The notes under the pieces are model-generated. The model had not been told where the DNA came from, did not search any database, and saw only the letters and a list, made by a program, of their open reading frames with translations. Position numbers and translations under genes: made by a program. Below, piece after piece: positions 6,082 through 7,134 of a stretch of 7,134 nucleotides of DNA; the first letter of the stretch is position 1; the number at the start of each line of letters is the position of its first letter. The DNA comes from Nitrososphaeria archaeon. Its GTDB lineage: Archaea; Thermoproteota; Nitrososphaeria; Conexivisphaerales; UBA164. Where the stretch lies: the NCBI GenBank assembly GCA_029775955.1, contig JARVJW010000199.1, positions 1 through 7,134 on the forward strand. The letters are read 5' to 3'.

Positions 6082-6694
6082 TTATTTAATTACAAACTCT
6101 TTTATAGCGCCCCACTTTTGGGAACCATTTAACATTGAATTTAGGATTATGTGCACCTTCCCGCCAAACATGTCAACATCCATGTGAGATAGCCATTGCC
6201 CAGTCAAAAGCATTCATTTCTGACTTCCTAATGAGATATACATACTTCAGGCCCATTATGGTTAACATGTAAGCAAAGAGCTGCTTTTTCCTTATTGACC
6301 TTTTCCATATCCTTAAGCTTCTGGGTGTATAAATAGTTGATAGTCAGGGAGTAGCCTGTGTCATCATGTATTAGATGTTGTGATTCCCTTGAGCACATGC
6401 AGGTTGTGAATAGCTATCATTACCTGTGTACAGCCCCCTCAATTATCATGTAAAAAACTTACATCATTAAAAACATTACCGGCATGTCCTGTTTGGCTAA
6501 ACTGCTTGATCAAGCTTGACCCTGCTTTAATGAGGATGGCCTGCTCTATCTAGATTATGCTGACAGCTCAATGCACCAGAGGTCTGGGCATTTTTCCTGC
6601 TTTCCCTCCCCGCAAAGTACTCCAATCCCTTTTTTGGATTGCTCAGTTTGCTGATATAATCATTGATTTCTGGATATAGTCGCTGTGCAGCCTG
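6082..6694 (-). pseudogene. Broken transposase inside the insertion sequence
   Basis: Reading the minus strand, protein-like pieces appear in changing frames, in order: QAAQRLYPEINDYISKLSNP and onward to GLEYFAGRESRKNAQT (6694-6527, then a stop), GSSLIKQFSQTGHAGNVFND, DDTGYSLTINYLYTQKLKDM (within 6374-6228), MGLKYVYLIRKSEMNAFDWA, and HMDVDMFGGKVHII on to GAIKEFVIK and a stop (6186-6082). Frame changes and stops separate them, so the gene is dead. Its position between matched inverted repeats makes a transposase the obvious identity. I do not recognise the family and cannot point to the catalytic acidic residues with confidence. No ATG is secure; a frame stop lies just before the first piece. 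Confidence 0.55.
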
Positions 6695-6723
6695 CTATGT
6701 ATATAAACCGGAAGTTCGTTTCT

Positions 6724-6735
6724 CTATATATAAAT
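6724..6735 (-). promoter_or_regulatory. TATA box of the decayed transposase
   Basis: ATTTATATATAG on the minus strand lies about 60 bases inside the right end of the element, just upstream of the first readable transposase piece. It is a good archaeal TATA match. A second one, GTTTATATACAT, follows about 16 bases later. Confidence 0.35.
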
Positions 6736-6782
6736 GGCGAATAACGTTATGTTTCTTTATTATGGTAAATAATGTTAGAAGA

Positions 6783-6795
6783 GTGTCCTACACCC
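6783..6795 (-). repeat. Right terminal inverted repeat
   Basis: GTGTCCTACACCC is the inverted partner of the left repeat, with one additional base. It directly abuts the second CCTATTAAT copy. Confidence 0.7.
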
Positions 6796-6804
6796 CCTAT
6801 TAAT
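6796..6804. repeat. Target site duplication, right copy
   Basis: This is the second exact copy of CCTATTAAT, placed as expected for a 9-base staggered insertion. Confidence 0.75.
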
Positions 6805-6810
6805 ATTTTA

Positions 6811-6820
6811 TTTATATTAA
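6811..6820 (+). promoter_or_regulatory. TATA-like element before the integrase pseudogene
   Basis: TTTATATTAA lies about 37 bases before the ATG at 6852, with AGGGAG at 6828-6833 between them. It may be the old promoter of the integrase; the spacing allows a short leader. Confidence 0.3.
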
Positions 6821-6851
6821 CATTTACAGGGAGTACAGAAAGAAATGCACA

Positions 6852-7134
6852 ATGCCTGAGCTCAAGAAGGCCAAGCAATTACTGATAATGGAAGGGAAAG
6901 CATTACATTGAAATCGGGGAAACTGGCTTGCACATAAATAACAACAGAGTGCAACAGATCCTCAGGAATGCCGGTTCCGCAGTGAACTAGCCCAGGAAGT
7001 GGGTATGAAAGGGAGCACTCCAGGAGCTGTGGCACGTTGACTGGCACAGATCCAAGGTTGAAGGGCTTGTGGCTAATTTCCTACGAGGATTATCCATCTA
7101 CATTATATGACATAAACCAACACCTCAGAATATT
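6852..7134 (+). pseudogene. Frameshifted integrase-type (rve) transposase, cut by the window edge
   Basis: Three frames together spell the N-terminal half of an archaeal IS481/IS3-like integrase. ATG 6852 opens MPELKKAKQLLIME. The next frame reads KGKHYIEIGETGLHINNNRV and QQILRNAG, a helix-turn-helix region. The same frame, after two stop codons, reaches PRKWV and then ELWHVDWHRSKVEGL (WHVDWH at 7030-7047). Near 7065-7070 a frameshift passes to WLISYEDYPSTLYDINQHL at the window end. WHxDWH followed by WLISYED is the region around the first catalytic aspartate of the retroviral-integrase-like fold, here Asp at 7039-7041. With at least two frameshifts and two in-frame stops the gene cannot make a full protein. 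The rest lies beyond the window. Family naming is from memory; an rve fold is more certain than the exact IS family. Confidence 0.7.

Larger units (their letters stand above)
5922..6795 (-). mobile_element. Decayed 874-bp insertion sequence
   Basis: The element is delimited by inverted repeats GGGTGTGGACAC (left) and GTGTCCTACACCC (right; its complement is GGGTGTAGGACAC, differing by one extra A), and by an exact 9-base direct repeat CCTATTAAT on each side. The interior carries no intact gene but has collinear minus-strand fragments of a protein, listed separately, with a TATA box inside the right end. The repeats show insertion by a cut-and-paste-type transposase. I cannot assign a family from the fragments. 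At 874 bp it may also have lost internal sequence. It lies between proB (minus) and an older integrase pseudogene (plus). Joining the flanks after removing one duplication restores a continuous AT-rich intergenic stretch. Confidence 0.75.

Noticed and set aside
5920..6132. 70-codon plus-strand open frame at the left end of the insertion sequence
   Set aside because: It begins within the target duplication and left inverted repeat and runs antisense to the decayed transposase pieces. No family features are seen.
6504..6521. Overlapping palindromes TTGATCAA and TCAAGCTTGA
   Set aside because: They lie inside the broken transposase coding sequence and are short. No partner or promoter suggests an operator.
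6862..7047. 61-codon minus-strand open frame near the right edge
   Set aside because: The opposite strand carries the integrase remnant with WHVDWH over the same bases, which explains the open frame.
1..7134. CRISPR arrays, tRNA or rRNA genes, toxin-antitoxin or defence systems
   Set aside because: No regularly spaced repeats, no cloverleaf or rRNA signatures, and no recognisable defence domains were found on either strand.

Overview
The window looks like a chromosomal segment from a low-GC archaeon, probably of the Thermoplasmatales (Ferroplasma/Acidiplasma/Picrophilus-like). The placement is inference. It rests on an archaeal-type AMP phosphorylase, AT-rich TATA boxes about 25-28 bases upstream of start codons with almost no leader (leaderless transcription), several GTG/TTG starts, and transposase remnants of kinds I associate with that order. 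I see no complete novel multi-gene system. The least explained items are an orphan helix-turn-helix protein, a structured segment at the left edge, and the mobile-element debris.

Layout. Bases 1-125 are richer in G+C than the genes that follow. They fold into a strong bulged hairpin and may be the end of a mobile element cut by the window. Two plus-strand genes follow: a membrane-anchored family 2 glycosyltransferase (174-1373) and a 197-residue helix-turn-helix protein of unknown role (1464-2057). The second meets moaA (minus strand, 2054-3028) tail to tail, with interlocked stop codons. MoaA carries out the first step of molybdenum cofactor synthesis. Bases 3132-3531 hold the N-terminal remnant of a transposase and a small Shine-Dalgarno-led reading frame. 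Next, on the minus strand, come AMP phosphorylase (3532-5043) and a glutamate 5-kinase (proB, TTG start, 5060-5875). They are only 16 bases apart, but each has its own plausible leaderless promoter.

The right quarter is mobile-element territory. An 874-bp decayed insertion sequence (5922-6795) is delimited by 12/13-base inverted repeats and a 9-base target duplication, CCTATTAAT. It sits directly against the proB core promoter. Beyond it, running off the window, is a frameshifted integrase/transposase pseudogene with a recognisable WHVDWH catalytic-core motif.

The intact genes serve unrelated purposes: glycan synthesis, cofactor synthesis, nucleotide salvage and the first step of proline synthesis. 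The window reads as ordinary core metabolism broken up by dead insertion sequences.
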